Origin: Rhizobium mongolense USDA 1844
GTDB taxonomy: Bacteria; Pseudomonadota; Alphaproteobacteria; Rhizobiales; Rhizobiaceae
Assembly (NCBI RefSeq): GCF_000419765.1
Contig: NZ_ATTQ01000020.1
Coordinates: 49,298-113,297 of the forward strand
Reading direction: 5' to 3'
DNA length: 64,000 nucleotides
A model generated the notes under the pieces. The model was not told the origin of the DNA, did no database searches, and saw only the letters and a program-made list of their open reading frames with translations. Below, one piece after another: positions 50,288-60,339 of this stretch. Position numbers and translations under genes: made by a program. Positions within the stretch are counted from its first letter, which is position 1. Each line of letters opens with the position of its first letter.

Positions 50288-50818
50288 ATGGACGAATTTT
50301 GGGTATTTGGCTACGGATCGCTGATGTGGAATCCGGGCTTCGAGTTTCTTGAGCGCTCACAGGCTCTCGTTTACGGCTACCGGCGATCGCTCTGCGTCCA
50401 TTCCTGGGTTCACCGCGGCACGCAGCAAAATCCGGGTCTCGTGCTAGGCCTCGATCGCGGCGGCTCCTGCCGCGGCATAGCGTTTCGCGTGGCCTTGGAG
50501 ATGCGGGACGAGGTGATGGACTATCTGCGCGCCCGCGAGCTCGTCACCAACGTCTATCTGGAGCGGCATGTGCCGCTATCGCTTCCCGGCCGACGCAACA
50601 TCAAGGCAATTGCCTATATCGTTGATCGCGACCACGCCCAATATGCCGGCGCACTCGATGCCGCTGTAGCTGCGCGCACGGTGCATGAGGCAAAGGGTCA
50701 GTCAGGTTCGAACGACGCCTATGTTTTCAATACGCTCTCGCATCTCAACGAGATGGGCATTCGCGACCATTGGCTGGAACGGGTCGCCGGCGAGGTCGAG
50801 CGGCTGCGGGCCGCTTAG
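50288..50818 (+). CDS. Gamma-glutamylcyclotransferase (ChaC family)
   Basis: A 176-aa cyclotransferase-fold protein starting MDEFWVFGYGSLMWNPGFEF, the diagnostic ChaC N-terminus, followed by YRRSLCVHSWVHRGTQQNPG. Such enzymes cleave glutathione to 5-oxoproline and Cys-Gly. Cytoplasmic. Its last 4 bp overlap the convergent acyltransferase gene. Confidence 0.9.
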   Translation: MDEFWVFGYGSLMWNPGFEFLERSQALVYGYRRSLCVHSWVHRGTQQNPGLVLGLDRGGSCRGIAFRVALEMRDEVMDYLRARELVTNVYLERHVPLSLPGRRNIKAIAYIVDRDHAQYAGALDAAVAARTVHEAKGQSGSNDAYVFNTLSHLNEMGIRDHWLERVAGEVERLRAA

Positions 50819-51624
50819 GCAGAAGCGGCCGTTGCCTTCCGCAATTGCGCCAGTCTCTCGACGGCGGTCGGCGGCAGTGGCAGGTGCGGATTACGCGCGA
50901 CCGTATCGACCAGCAGTTCGTCGCTCGCCTTCTCGGTCACATCGATGAGATGCTCGAAGAACGCATCCGGATCCATGCCCGGCGCAATGGCAGGCAGGAT
51001 GCGAACCTTGAAATGGCCGGGACGGCGCACGGCGCTGCGGCGCGGCCAGAAAAGGCCGGGATGCATGGCCACCGGCACGACCGGAATGCCGAGATCCCGA
51101 TACATGCGGGCAATGCCGTATTTGTAGAGCGGTTCTGCGCCCGGAGGCCGGCGCGTACCTTCCGGATAGATGATCAACTGACGGCCTGTCGCAAGCTCTT
51201 CCTTGGTGCGCTTCAGCACCTCGACCATCACCTTGCCGCGTGCGCCGCGATCGACCGGGATCATGCGCTGTTTTTTCGCATACCAGCCGAAAAACGGGAT
51301 CCACATCAATTCGCGCTTGAGGATGTAAACCGGGTCTTTCAACCACGGCAGCAGTGCATAGGTGTCCCAGAAGGACTGGTGCTTAGGGGCGAGGATGTAG
51401 CTGCCGTCCGGCAGGTTCTCTATACCATCGATCTCGAAGGTCGTCCCGACGATTTTTTCCATCAGCCAATGGTTCGAAAGCGCCCAGTTCTTGGGGATCG
51501 CATAGGCGGTCTTGCGGGGCACGACGAAATAATAGGGCGAAAGCACGATCATCCGGATGATGAGGTTGGCGTAGAAGATCGTGTTGAAGAGAACGGAACG
51601 CAGGGCGATCATGAAATTTTCCAA
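50815..51624 (-). CDS. plsC: Lysophospholipid acyltransferase (PlsC-like), 269 aa
   Basis: An inner-membrane acyltransferase of phosphatidic acid synthesis: the HX4D motif appears as KHQSFWDTYALLPW, and the phosphate-binding motif as YPEGTRRPPG. N-terminal hydrophobic segments anchor it. Paralogues acting on ornithine-lipid precursors exist in rhizobia, so the precise acceptor is not certain. Confidence 0.88.
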   Translation of the reverse strand: MENFMIALRSVLFNTIFYANLIIRMIVLSPYYFVVPRKTAYAIPKNWALSNHWLMEKIVGTTFEIDGIENLPDGSYILAPKHQSFWDTYALLPWLKDPVYILKRELMWIPFFGWYAKKQRMIPVDRGARGKVMVEVLKRTKEELATGRQLIIYPEGTRRPPGAEPLYKYGIARMYRDLGIPVVPVAMHPGLFWPRRSAVRRPGHFKVRILPAIAPGMDPDAFFEHLIDVTEKASDELLVDTVARNPHLPLPPTAVERLAQLRKATAASA

Positions 51625-51699
51625 AGCCAGTGTCCGCGCAAAAGGCGGGCTGGCCCTGCCTACACGATAATGGCTCTCATAAAAAGCGCTTGATGGAAA

Positions 51700-52416
51700 T
51701 CAGCTCGGACCCGTGATGCCTGCCGAGCGAAGGCCGGGATGGCGCCCGAAGCCGGTGATGTTGCGCGCGCCTGCCAGAAGCACCTTGGCATATTCGGCGA
51801 GCATGACGCGAAGCGCATTTGGGTCGGTGAACCAGGCCCTGGTCTTCAGGTCGGAGTTGACGACCGGGTAGGGGATGAACTGCGTATCGGCATCGACGTA
51901 GGCGAGTTCAGCGAGACTGCGTGGCATGTGGTAGTTGTTGGTGACGACCAGAACGCTCTTGTAGCCTTTGGCATGGATCCAGTTTGCGGCTTCCTGCGCA
52001 TTGCCGATCGTGTCGATCGCGTCATAGCCGATGTCGACGCAGCAATCGAAAAGATCAGCGGACGCCGATGTGGTTTTGCGAATCTGTCCCGGCGTTGTCG
52101 ACGGATGAACGCCCGATATGAGCAGCCGCTTGCCCGCGCCTTTCTCCAGCAGTTCGACGGCTTGATCGATGCGCTGATAGCCGCCTGTCAAAACGACGAT
52201 GGCATCGGCCTTCGGTTCTGCCGGAGGTTTCAAGGTGGTTACGGAATCGGCGAACCGCAGGAAGCCGACGAAAAGCAGCGCGGTCGCCAGGACGAAGGCG
52301 AATCCGCCCCATCGCAACATCCGGCGCAGGGGACCACGACGCAGGGTTTCGACACCGTAGCTGGCAAGCGCCGGGTCGGGACGAATCGGAGTGCGTCTAG
52401 TGTGGCCCATGGTCAT
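51700..52416 (-). CDS. YdcF/ElyC family protein (DUF218), 238 aa
   Basis: One N-terminal transmembrane helix (about 30-50) and a DUF218 domain: ADAIVVLTGGYQRIDQAVELLEKG and RLLISGVHPSTT, then SVLVVTNNYHMPRSLAEL near the end. The family (SanA, ElyC, YdcF) affects cell-envelope integrity and peptidoglycan precursors. The start could be 52416 or 52410; a longer frame from 52467 is unlikely. It follows ftsX by 66 bp. Confidence 0.83.
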   Translation of the reverse strand: MTMGHTRRTPIRPDPALASYGVETLRRGPLRRMLRWGGFAFVLATALLFVGFLRFADSVTTLKPPAEPKADAIVVLTGGYQRIDQAVELLEKGAGKRLLISGVHPSTTPGQIRKTTSASADLFDCCVDIGYDAIDTIGNAQEAANWIHAKGYKSVLVVTNNYHMPRSLAELAYVDADTQFIPYPVVNSDLKTRAWFTDPNALRVMLAEYAKVLLAGARNITGFGRHPGLRSAGITGPS

Positions 52417-52482
52417 AAATCGTGAATATATACAGATTGCGGCAGGGAACAGACACTTTCGTGGCAAAAAAGACTGAGCCGT

Positions 52483-53505
52483 TCAATTCGCGATGCCATC
52501 GCTTCGCGTCGGGTCCGAGCGCAGCGTATCGATTTCATAGATTGTGCGCATCACCGTGAGCCGCGCTGTCAGCGTCGTCAGCAATGCAATGACGATCATC
52601 GTCGCAAAAATGCCGAGGTAGCCAAGGGCTCCGACCGAGAACGTGCCGAAGAGAGCCGTCGCTTGATCGGTCTGCGGCGTCGCAATCGTACGGCTCTGCA
52701 GGAAGCCTGCCGCTAAGAAAAAGAGAGCTGCCAAAGCGCTGCCAATTGCCGATCCCTTGAGACTGATCTTCAGGAAATGCTTCTGGAATTCAGTCGCGAC
52801 GAAGGAGCTTTCGGCGCCCACGAAATGCAAGACCTCGACGATATGGCGGTTGCCGGAAAGTGCGCCGCGTGTCGCAAAGACGACCGTCAGCACCATGGCG
52901 ATGAAGACGAGCAGCAGCACACCGGTGCCGAGCATGACCGTCGTATGCGCCATTGAAACGAGGCGATCGACCCATGTTCGGTGATCGTCCAGCGACGCCT
53001 GAGGGATGCTCTCCTTCAGCAGTGAGCGCATCGCGTCAAAATCGGGCGGGTTCGTCTCGTCGATGGTAATAATCACCAGGCGGGGGACGGGAAGCTCCTT
53101 GATGTCAAGGCCGCTGCCGAGCCATGGTTCCAGCAGACGGGCCGTTGCCGCCTCATCGACGATCTGGCCGCTCTTGGTGCCGACAAAGGTCATGGCGATA
53201 TCGCGTGCCTGCGTCAGCGCCTTTTCCATATCGAGGCCGTCGTCCGGCTTGATCTGGATGGTGATCTCGCGGGAAATCTGGCTCTCCCAGCTGGCCGCTG
53301 TCGAACGCACCATGCTGACGCCGCCAAGCGTCAGGCAGGCGAGGAAGGCCATGATGGCAATGACCACCGTCAATGCGTTGCCCTGGATATTCGAGGGCGG
53401 AAGGATCGGCGCCGTTGGCCGCACGCGCATCTCCGCCCGCTTCTGCTGTGCTTGGGCGGCGCTTTGCGCGCGGTTTTTTGATGCGGGCTCAATCATAGAC
53501 GTCAA
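52483..53505 (-). CDS. ftsX: Cell division protein FtsX
   Basis: A 340-aa permease-like protein with four transmembrane helices and a large periplasmic domain after TM1. With FtsE it activates septal peptidoglycan hydrolases. The N-terminus is basic and the MacB/FtsX-type C-terminal helices (including GYLGIFATMIVIALLTTLTARL in part) are present. The start overlaps the ftsE stop by 17 bp; an in-frame ATG at 53496 is also possible. Confidence 0.92.
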   Translation of the reverse strand: MTSMIEPASKNRAQSAAQAQQKRAEMRVRPTAPILPPSNIQGNALTVVIAIMAFLACLTLGGVSMVRSTAASWESQISREITIQIKPDDGLDMEKALTQARDIAMTFVGTKSGQIVDEAATARLLEPWLGSGLDIKELPVPRLVIITIDETNPPDFDAMRSLLKESIPQASLDDHRTWVDRLVSMAHTTVMLGTGVLLLVFIAMVLTVVFATRGALSGNRHIVEVLHFVGAESSFVATEFQKHFLKISLKGSAIGSALAALFFLAAGFLQSRTIATPQTDQATALFGTFSVGALGYLGIFATMIVIALLTTLTARLTVMRTIYEIDTLRSDPTRSDGIAN

Positions 53506-54148
53506 GGTGCCCTTCCGAAAGGATCATGCGGCGGGCTTCCACCTGGTCCATCAATGTCAGATCGTGAGTTGCGATCACGACAGCTGTACCAAGGCGGTTG
53601 AGTTCGAGAAAGAGGTTCAACAGGCGGCGTGCCATCGGCGGATCGACGTTGCCAGTCGGCTCGTCGGCAAGCAGAACCTCGGGCCGGTCGATCAGCGCGC
53701 GGGCGATCGCCGCGCGCTGTTTCTCGCCGCCGGAAAGCACCGGCGGAAGCACATTAATGCGCTCGCCGAGCCCCACCCATTTCAGCAGTTCGAGCACGTC
53801 TGTCTTGTAAGAGCTCTCGTCCTTGCCACGCACACGAAGCGGCAGCGCGACATTCTCATAGGTGGTGAGATGATCGAGCAGGCGGAAATCCTGGAAGACG
53901 ATACCCACGCGGCGGCGAAGCAGCGGCAGCTCCGGCCGCGGGATGTCGGAAATGTCGCGTCCGAACATGCGGATCAAGCCACGCGTCGGCTGCAGCGACA
54001 TAAAAAGCAGGCGCAGAAGCGTCGTCTTGCCGGCGCCAGAGGGACCGGTCAGGAACTGAAAGGACTTTTTCGGAATATCGAAGGTGAGGTCCCGGAGAAT
54101 CTCCGGGCCCATGCCATAGCGCAAACCGACATTCTCGAAATGGATCAA
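53489..54148 (-). CDS. ftsE: Cell division ATP-binding protein FtsE
   Basis: A 219-aa ABC ATPase: Walker A GPSGAGKTT, Q-loop FQDFRLLDHLTTYENVALPL, signature LSGGEKQRAAIARAL, Walker B VLLADEPTGNVD, H-loop ATHDLTL. It powers FtsX. The gap to the next divergent gene is about 200 bp. Confidence 0.94.
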   Translation of the reverse strand: MIHFENVGLRYGMGPEILRDLTFDIPKKSFQFLTGPSGAGKTTLLRLLFMSLQPTRGLIRMFGRDISDIPRPELPLLRRRVGIVFQDFRLLDHLTTYENVALPLRVRGKDESSYKTDVLELLKWVGLGERINVLPPVLSGGEKQRAAIARALIDRPEVLLADEPTGNVDPPMARRLLNLFLELNRLGTAVVIATHDLTLMDQVEARRMILSEGHLDVYD

Positions 54149-54354
54149 CGGGTAGCCCGGTCTTTCATGGTTTCACGCCATCGACTTGTTAACCAACACC
54201 GTTAACAATCAGTGAATTTCGTCGGAAAGATGCCTGTTCGACGGCAAGCTTAGCGAAGCATTAACCATTAAAATTTACGACTGGGCAGGATTCGTTTCAA
54301 TGCCGGATTTTAACCGTGCACTGAAACCATGTGGAGATGGGAGAGACCGTCAAC

Positions 54355-55011
54355 ATGGAAGCATCCACCTTCAGGCGCCGCGCGCCGGGCAACGCCTACG
54401 ATTTCCTGCCGCCGGAGCCTGCCGCGCGTCAGTCCCGCTATCCTGGCCGTCCGGCTGATGTCGCTGATGCCGAATTCGTCGTTATCGGCAACCGGAGCCA
54501 AGGCTTCAACGCCAAAAGTTTCAATGATCGTAAGCGCGCCGCTGTCGCTGCCAAGTTACCTGCGACGCCTACGGCTTTCTCGAAAGCGACTATATTCCTC
54601 GGGATCGCAGAAGAATGGCTGCAGCGGGCGTCGCTCAAGAGCTTTGTAGCCCTGGTCTTCATGCTTTTCGTTCTCGTTTTCGGCCTGACGGGCGGTTTCT
54701 CCGGCCTAGCGGGGAGCGATACTGCTGCGTTGACCTCTCCGCTCCACTTCACGCATGTCACGGTGGCGCGGCGCGAGGCAAACGGTATGCGCATCCTGGT
54801 TATCAACGGCATCATCGAAAACGGCAGTGGTACGACACAGACCGTGAGGCCGATCCGCGCCGATCTGATGAGCGGCGAGCGGATGGTGGCCAGCACGGTC
54901 ATCAATCCTCCGGCAGACGTCATCTATGGTGGCGAGAGCCGTGGCTTTTCGGCACGCGTGCAGCACTCCGGCGGAAAAATGCCGGAAGTCCGGCTTTCGT
55001 TCATGCCTTAG
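54355..55011 (+). CDS. Conserved membrane protein next to ftsE, 218 aa
   Basis: The N-terminal about 95 residues are polar and arginine/proline-rich; a transmembrane helix follows (about 103-123: SFVALVFMLFVLVFGLTGGF in part). The C-terminal domain is exported, with HVTVARREANGMRILVINGI and VRPIRADLMSGERMV, resembling the C-terminal beta domain of zinc-ribbon DUF3426-type proteins, though no zinc ribbon is present. GGGAGAG precedes ATG 54355. Function unknown. Confidence 0.72.
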   Translation: MEASTFRRRAPGNAYDFLPPEPAARQSRYPGRPADVADAEFVVIGNRSQGFNAKSFNDRKRAAVAAKLPATPTAFSKATIFLGIAEEWLQRASLKSFVALVFMLFVLVFGLTGGFSGLAGSDTAALTSPLHFTHVTVARREANGMRILVINGIIENGSGTTQTVRPIRADLMSGERMVASTVINPPADVIYGGESRGFSARVQHSGGKMPEVRLSFMP

Positions 55012-55070
55012 GGTGTTTCTGCCCTTCTAATGTGCTAACGGCTTACCCTTCGTTTCATGGAGCTAGCCGT

Positions 55071-55613
55071 ATGCCTGTCGTGCGCGGAAAAATTATCGAA
55101 CCGCTTTTCACTGCCGAGCAGATTGCCGAACGCAATCACGCGATGGCAAAGCATATTGCTGCGGGCCCGACAAAGGACCTGCTCGTCATTGCCGTGTTGA
55201 AGGGGTCGTTCATTTTCGCCGCAGACCTCATCCGCGCGCTACACGACAGCGGGCTTGCGCCTGAAGTCGAATTCATCACGCTTTCCAGCTACGGCACGGG
55301 AACAGTTTCTCAGGGCGTCCGCATCGTCAAGGATATCGACAGCGACGTGAAAGATCGCGACGTGTTGCTGATCGACGACATTCTCGAATCCGGCCGCACG
55401 CTGCTTTTCGCCAAGGAACTGCTCTATGAACGCGGCGCGCGCAACGTCAGCATCGCCGTCCTGCTCGACAAGAGCGTCAAGCGCAAAGAAAAGCTCGAGG
55501 CAGACTATGTCGGCTTCGAATGCCCGGATTACTTTGTCGTCGGCTACGGCATGGATGTCGCCTATGCCTTCCGTGAGCTGCCCTACGTCGGCGTGGTTAC
55601 CGGCGACGCCTGA
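55071..55613 (+). CDS. hpt: Hypoxanthine phosphoribosyltransferase
   Basis: A 180-aa purine-salvage enzyme converting hypoxanthine or guanine and PRPP to nucleotide. The PRPP-binding motif VLLIDDILESGRTL, LKGSFIFAADLIRAL and the C-terminal ECPDYFVVGYGMDVAYAFRELPYVG are all present. ATG 55071 is the start of homology; the longer frame upstream overlaps the preceding gene. Confidence 0.94.
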   Translation: MPVVRGKIIEPLFTAEQIAERNHAMAKHIAAGPTKDLLVIAVLKGSFIFAADLIRALHDSGLAPEVEFITLSSYGTGTVSQGVRIVKDIDSDVKDRDVLLIDDILESGRTLLFAKELLYERGARNVSIAVLLDKSVKRKEKLEADYVGFECPDYFVVGYGMDVAYAFRELPYVGVVTGDA

Positions 55614-55733
55614 CTTCAACGATGATAAGACGGGTTGTTAACCATCCCTTCCATCGCCTTCTTTCGTTTACCGATCGAAAAGGAACGCCGTGCAATTTCC
55701 GTTCCGGGGCATGAAGACGGAGCGATGCACATC

Positions 55734-56093
55734 ATGGCAAAAATTCTGATCACGGAAGACGAAGATTCGCTTCGCTCTTTCGTCGCCCGGGCCTTGCGCC
55801 TTGACGGTCATGAGACCGACGAAGCCGCCGATGGCGCCGAGGGGCTAGAGAAGCTGAAGGACGGGATCTACGATCTGCTGCTTTCGGATATCCGCATGCC
55901 GGTCATGGACGGCATCGAGCTTGCGCATCAGGCGAAATCCGCCTTTCCGGCGCTCAAAATCCTGCTGATGACGGGCTATGCCGAGCAGCGCGAACGGGCC
56001 GATGACCTTGCAGAAAAGATCGTCGATGTCGTGTCGAAGCCGTTTGCACTTCCAGACATCCGAAAAGCGGTTGCCCGGGCGCTGGCTGCGTGA
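55734..56093 (+). CDS. cpdR: Single-domain response regulator, CpdR type
   Basis: A 119-aa stand-alone receiver domain: acidic pocket EDED near the start, phospho-acceptor Asp in LLSDIRMPVMDG (Asp52), conserved Thr in LLMTGYAEQRERADD, and Lys in VSKPFALPDI. The TGYAEQRER segment matches CpdR, the ClpXP adaptor controlling CtrA-related proteolysis in alphaproteobacteria. ATG 55734 is the conserved MAKILITEDE start. Confidence 0.9.
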   Translation: MAKILITEDEDSLRSFVARALRLDGHETDEAADGAEGLEKLKDGIYDLLLSDIRMPVMDGIELAHQAKSAFPALKILLMTGYAEQRERADDLAEKIVDVVSKPFALPDIRKAVARALAA

Positions 56094-56242
56094 GACGGGT
56101 TGGCGGCACCTTCCCGTGCTCCCCATTCCTGTCCTTGTGACAGGAACCCGCCACGCTGCGTCAGCGCCGTGAGCGACCCATCGTTTGAAAGAGAATCGTC
56201 CGCACCCAAGGACTTGGATGGCGCATTGCGATCCAAGTTCAG

Positions 56243-58909
56243 CTACTGAATATCCAGCAGCCGTTCCAGATAGTGCCGCTCCATCTCCTGCGGCGGGTTG
56301 TTGCCGAGCTTTTCGCGGATCGCATCGAGAATTTCGCGTGCGCGCTGCACGTCGATTTCGTCGGGTACCTTCACTTGATCGCCGAAATCCGGACCCTCTG
56401 CGCGACGCGGACGACCGAGCGGATCGCGGCCGTTCTGGTTGCCCTGGCCAACCTGACCTTGTGGCCCTTGGCCTTGCTGGCCCTGTTGCGCCTGCATCAT
56501 CTGGTTCATCATGTCCCGGGCGCCCTGTCGCAACGCTTCCAGCGCGCGGCCCTGGCCCTGGAGGGCCGGTTCGCCGCGGCCTTGGCCGAGTTCGCGCCCG
56601 GCACCTTCCATTTCGCGCTGTGCCTGACCAAAGCCTGGGCCGGGCTTCATACCCATCTCACCAAGGCCTTTCTGCAGTTCGCCGAGCTGCTTTCCAAGCG
56701 CATCCTGCTGGGCTCGGAGCTGTTTCAACGCGTCGCGCAATTGCTCCTCGGTCATCTGCTCCGAAGGTGACTGCTCCTGTTCGCCGTTCTGCCCCTGCTG
56801 CTGATCCTGCGGCTGGCCATCCTGGCCTGGCATCATCTGGTCAAGCAGCGGATCGTTCATTCCCATATTCGGGTCGCCGCGCTGCATACGGTCCTTCAAC
56901 TGTTGGTCCAGCTTGAAAGTCTGCTCCATCAGCTTCTGCTGGTCGCGAAGGATCTGGCCAAGCTTGTCCATCTGCTGGCGCATCTGGCTGTTGTCGCCCT
57001 GCTGTTGCTGGCCCTGTTGCGGCCTGCCTGCCTGCAGGTTGTTCATCATGCGCTGCAATTCGGAAAGCAACTGCTGAGCGGCATCGCGATTGCCTGAACG
57101 GGCCAGATTCTCGATCTGGTCCATCATGCGCTCCAGATCCTGCTGGCGGATGACGTTCTGCGCGTTCTGGTTCGGCTGCATCGGCGCATTCTGCATGCGC
57201 TGAGCAAGTTCCTTCATGTATTCGTTCATCGCCTTGCGAAGCTCGTCCATGAGCTTCTTGATCTCCGGGTCCGGCGCATTGCGCTGAAGTGCGTCGGCGA
57301 GATTCTGCTGGGCGTTGCGCAGGTTGCGTTCCGCAAGCGAAAGGTCGCCGTCCTCCATGCCGATCGCGATATCCCAGAGATAGTCGGCCATATCCTTCAA
57401 CTGCTCGTCGCCCTTGGCGAGCTTCATGCGCGTCTGCGCCGATTGCAGCAGCAGATAGTTGGTGAGCTTAGGAATCGTTTCTTCAGGACGGATCGTCAGC
57501 GCCTCGTTGAGAGCGATCGCTTCCGGCATCTTGCGGGTATCGAGTGCGAAAACCTGGCGTTCTTCCGCAACGGCTGCGGCCAGCGGTTCGTTGAACGGCC
57601 GTGACGGCAGCGTCATTTCATGCGGCGGGCTGCGGCCGGTCTGGCCGGCTCCATCCTTGGCGACCAGCGTAACGCGTACGCGCTTTCCGGCCAGCGGATG
57701 TTCGGTCAGGTTCTTGCTGGTCACAGCCTTGGCATCACGTGCGTTGCGGCGCGGAATGTCGAGCCGGAAATCGGGGAGTGGATAAAGCGGCTTTGCCTCC
57801 GGATCGGATTGGGCCGGCAGGATTTCCGCACGCGCTTCCTGCACGCCGTAATCATCCTTTACCGTGAAGCCGATTTCCAGCGCACCGTTTACGCTGGGTC
57901 TGGGCAATCCGTCGAAAGCAATCTCGGGTGCCTTGTCGGGAATGACATTGAAGTTCCACCTGCGGCCATTGACGAGCAGCGCACCGTTTTCCTCAAGCTT
58001 CATCAAATGTGTCTGTGCGGCAAGTGCCGGCGTGGCAGAAGCTTGTGGCTTCGCCTGCGGTGCAGCATCAGGCTGCTGATTTGCCTTTGCCTCGGCTGCG
58101 ATTTCCCGCACCTCGCCGCTCTCTTTCCTGAATACGACCTTTTCGTCCGTCTGCCCGCCGCTGACGCGAACGGTCAGGTTGGAGAACTGCGGAATGTTGA
58201 TCGCCTGCTCAGTGCCGGTTGCCGTCAGATAGACCGGAGCGCGGCTGGTATAGGAGGGCGGGGTGACCCACGCGTCGATACGCACGGCCGGATTGGTCGC
58301 TGCCGGCGCGACGGGTGGCTGCAGCGCGTCGGTGATTGAGCCGCCGTTGGTCGAAAGCGAGTAACCGAAGGCCGTGACGAGAAGGAGGGCCGGGATGGCA
58401 CGCAGCGCGAAACGGTCATGGGTTGCGATGTCCGGGCGGGGGAAGCCAGTGTCGAGGGCTGCTATCTTCTTCGCCATCCGCGTCTGATGCTCGCGCCAAA
58501 GCGTCTTTGCGAAGGGCGTGTCGAAGGCCGGTTCATCTTCCTGCACCGTCACCGGCTGATGCGGCAGGCCGTTGCGCTCCTCAAGCAGGCGGTCGGCTTC
58601 GGCGGTCTTGGGCCAGCGAAGATTGCGAAACGGGATCAGCGCGGCGAGGAAGGCGATGGCGAAGGCAATCAGCAGCCCGACACGCATGAAGTCAGGAACG
58701 GAGCGGAAGAGGCCAAACCAGGACGCTGCCAGATAGAAGGCAACGACGGAAAGAACCGGGACGAGCGGTGGCAGGACCTGCTCGGATACGAGTACCAGGC
58801 GCGCAAAGAACCGTTTTACCGCTACGAGCCTCGCGAGGGAGGGCCGAAGGGCAAACAACGCACCATGTCTTTGCCTGCGGGGGCTGTTCGTCAATCCGGT
58901 CTCCGCCAT
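56243..58909 (-). CDS. TIGR02302/DUF4175 family large membrane protein, 888 aa
   Basis: An N-terminal pair of transmembrane helices and a third near residue 170 precede a large extracytoplasmic region. The C-terminal about 300 residues are helical and very rich in Gln, Met and Gly (QQGQQQQGDNSQMRQQMDKL is one example). It ends EMERHYLERLLDIQ. The family is widespread in Rhizobiales with unknown function. ATG 58909 (MAETGLTNSPRR) is chosen; an in-frame extension to 58981 is basic and not conserved-looking. Confidence 0.86.
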   Translation of the reverse strand: MAETGLTNSPRRQRHGALFALRPSLARLVAVKRFFARLVLVSEQVLPPLVPVLSVVAFYLAASWFGLFRSVPDFMRVGLLIAFAIAFLAALIPFRNLRWPKTAEADRLLEERNGLPHQPVTVQEDEPAFDTPFAKTLWREHQTRMAKKIAALDTGFPRPDIATHDRFALRAIPALLLVTAFGYSLSTNGGSITDALQPPVAPAATNPAVRIDAWVTPPSYTSRAPVYLTATGTEQAINIPQFSNLTVRVSGGQTDEKVVFRKESGEVREIAAEAKANQQPDAAPQAKPQASATPALAAQTHLMKLEENGALLVNGRRWNFNVIPDKAPEIAFDGLPRPSVNGALEIGFTVKDDYGVQEARAEILPAQSDPEAKPLYPLPDFRLDIPRRNARDAKAVTSKNLTEHPLAGKRVRVTLVAKDGAGQTGRSPPHEMTLPSRPFNEPLAAAVAEERQVFALDTRKMPEAIALNEALTIRPEETIPKLTNYLLLQSAQTRMKLAKGDEQLKDMADYLWDIAIGMEDGDLSLAERNLRNAQQNLADALQRNAPDPEIKKLMDELRKAMNEYMKELAQRMQNAPMQPNQNAQNVIRQQDLERMMDQIENLARSGNRDAAQQLLSELQRMMNNLQAGRPQQGQQQQGDNSQMRQQMDKLGQILRDQQKLMEQTFKLDQQLKDRMQRGDPNMGMNDPLLDQMMPGQDGQPQDQQQGQNGEQEQSPSEQMTEEQLRDALKQLRAQQDALGKQLGELQKGLGEMGMKPGPGFGQAQREMEGAGRELGQGRGEPALQGQGRALEALRQGARDMMNQMMQAQQGQQGQGPQGQVGQGNQNGRDPLGRPRRAEGPDFGDQVKVPDEIDVQRAREILDAIREKLGNNPPQEMERHYLERLLDIQ

Positions 58910-59058
58910 TTGATGCTGGAGTAACAGAGGGCGCTTCCGGCGCTTGCTAGGCAATATGCTCGCATGAAGAAAAGATAACACTCTTTGTGGCGAAGGCGAG
59001 GGCAGGCGGTCGGCAAAGCCGTTTTTTCACCTCTCTTCGCCAAAAAGTGATGAGGCTG

Positions 59059-60327
59059 TCACTCGATCCAGGCGGGTACGGAGTCGAGGCCGATCAGCTC
59101 TTCATAGGTTCGGCGAGGCCGAACTACATGGAAATCGGCGCCCTTCACCAGAACTTCTGGCACCAGCAGGCGGCTGTTGTAGGTGCCTGCCTGCACTGCG
59201 CCATAGGCGCCGCCGGAACTGACCGCAAAGAGATCGCCCGGCTTCGGCATCGCCATCTCGCGATCGAGCGCCAGATAGTCCCCGGTCTCGCAAACCGGCC
59301 CCACGATATCGGCCTTGATGCGCGGAGCATTCGCCGCCGAGATCACGACGGGCCGGATTTCGTGCCAGGCGTCGTAAAGCGTCGGGCGGATCAGATCGTT
59401 CATTGCCGCATCGACAATGACGAAGGTCTTTTCGCCACCGTCCTTTACATAGATAACTTCGGTAACGAGAATGCCGGCGTTGCCGACGATCAGGCGGCCC
59501 GGTTCAGTCACGATCTTGCAGTTCAGCCCGCGGAGCTGGTTCTTGACGATCGCCGCGTAGGCATCCGGCAGCGGCGGCGGCTCGTTATCTTCCTTGTAGG
59601 GAATGCCAAGGCCGCCGCCAATATCGACATGGTGGATGTCGTGGCCGTCGGCACGCAGGGTGTCGACCAGTTCGCGCAACAGCTTGAAGGCATCGTCGAA
59701 GGGCTGCAGCTCGGTGATCTGGCTGCCGATATGCATGTCGATGCCGGTGACTTCGATACCGGGCAGCTTGGCGGCTTGCGCATAGACGGCGCGAGCGCGT
59801 TCCCAGGAAATGCCGAACTTGTTTTCCTTCTTACCGGTCGAGATCTTCGAATGCGTCTTCGCATCAACGTCCGGATTGATGCGGAAGGAGACCGGTGCCT
59901 TCTTGCCGGCCTTGACCGCGCGCTGATTGAGGATTTCGAGTTCCGGTTCGGATTCGACATTAAAGCAGTATATGCCGGCCTGAAGCGCAAGGTCCATCTC
60001 AGGGGGCGTCTTGCCGACGCCGGAGAACATGATGCGGCTTGCCGGGATGCCGGCGGCAAGCGCGCGGCGTAACTCGCCCTCGGACACGACGTCGATGCCG
60101 GCGCCGAGCTTGCCGAGAGTCTTCAACACAGCCTGGTTCGAATTCGCCTTCATCGCATAGCAGACCATGGAGTCGATATCGCTGAAGGCTTCGGCGAAGA
60201 CCCGGTAGTGGCGCTCAAGCGTTGCGGTCGAATAGCAATAGAAAGGCGTGCCGACGGCCTTGGCGATCTCTGGAACGGGGACGTTCTCGGCGTAAAGGAT
60301 GCCGTCGCGATATTCGAAGTGGTTCAC
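59059..60327 (-). CDS. lysA: Diaminopimelate decarboxylase
   Basis: A 422-aa PLP enzyme of fold type III that makes L-lysine. The PLP lysine is in CYAMKANSNQAVLK, the substrate/PLP phosphate region HVDIGGGLGIPY, and the C-terminal SGGAYGAVQAGTYNSR completes the active site. It follows the LptM-like gene by 12 bp in an argH-lptM-lysA operon. Confidence 0.96.
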   Translation of the reverse strand: MNHFEYRDGILYAENVPVPEIAKAVGTPFYCYSTATLERHYRVFAEAFSDIDSMVCYAMKANSNQAVLKTLGKLGAGIDVVSEGELRRALAAGIPASRIMFSGVGKTPPEMDLALQAGIYCFNVESEPELEILNQRAVKAGKKAPVSFRINPDVDAKTHSKISTGKKENKFGISWERARAVYAQAAKLPGIEVTGIDMHIGSQITELQPFDDAFKLLRELVDTLRADGHDIHHVDIGGGLGIPYKEDNEPPPLPDAYAAIVKNQLRGLNCKIVTEPGRLIVGNAGILVTEVIYVKDGGEKTFVIVDAAMNDLIRPTLYDAWHEIRPVVISAANAPRIKADIVGPVCETGDYLALDREMAMPKPGDLFAVSSGGAYGAVQAGTYNSRLLVPEVLVKGADFHVVRPRRTYEELIGLDSVPAWIE

Positions 60328-60339
60328 GGGACGTGCCTA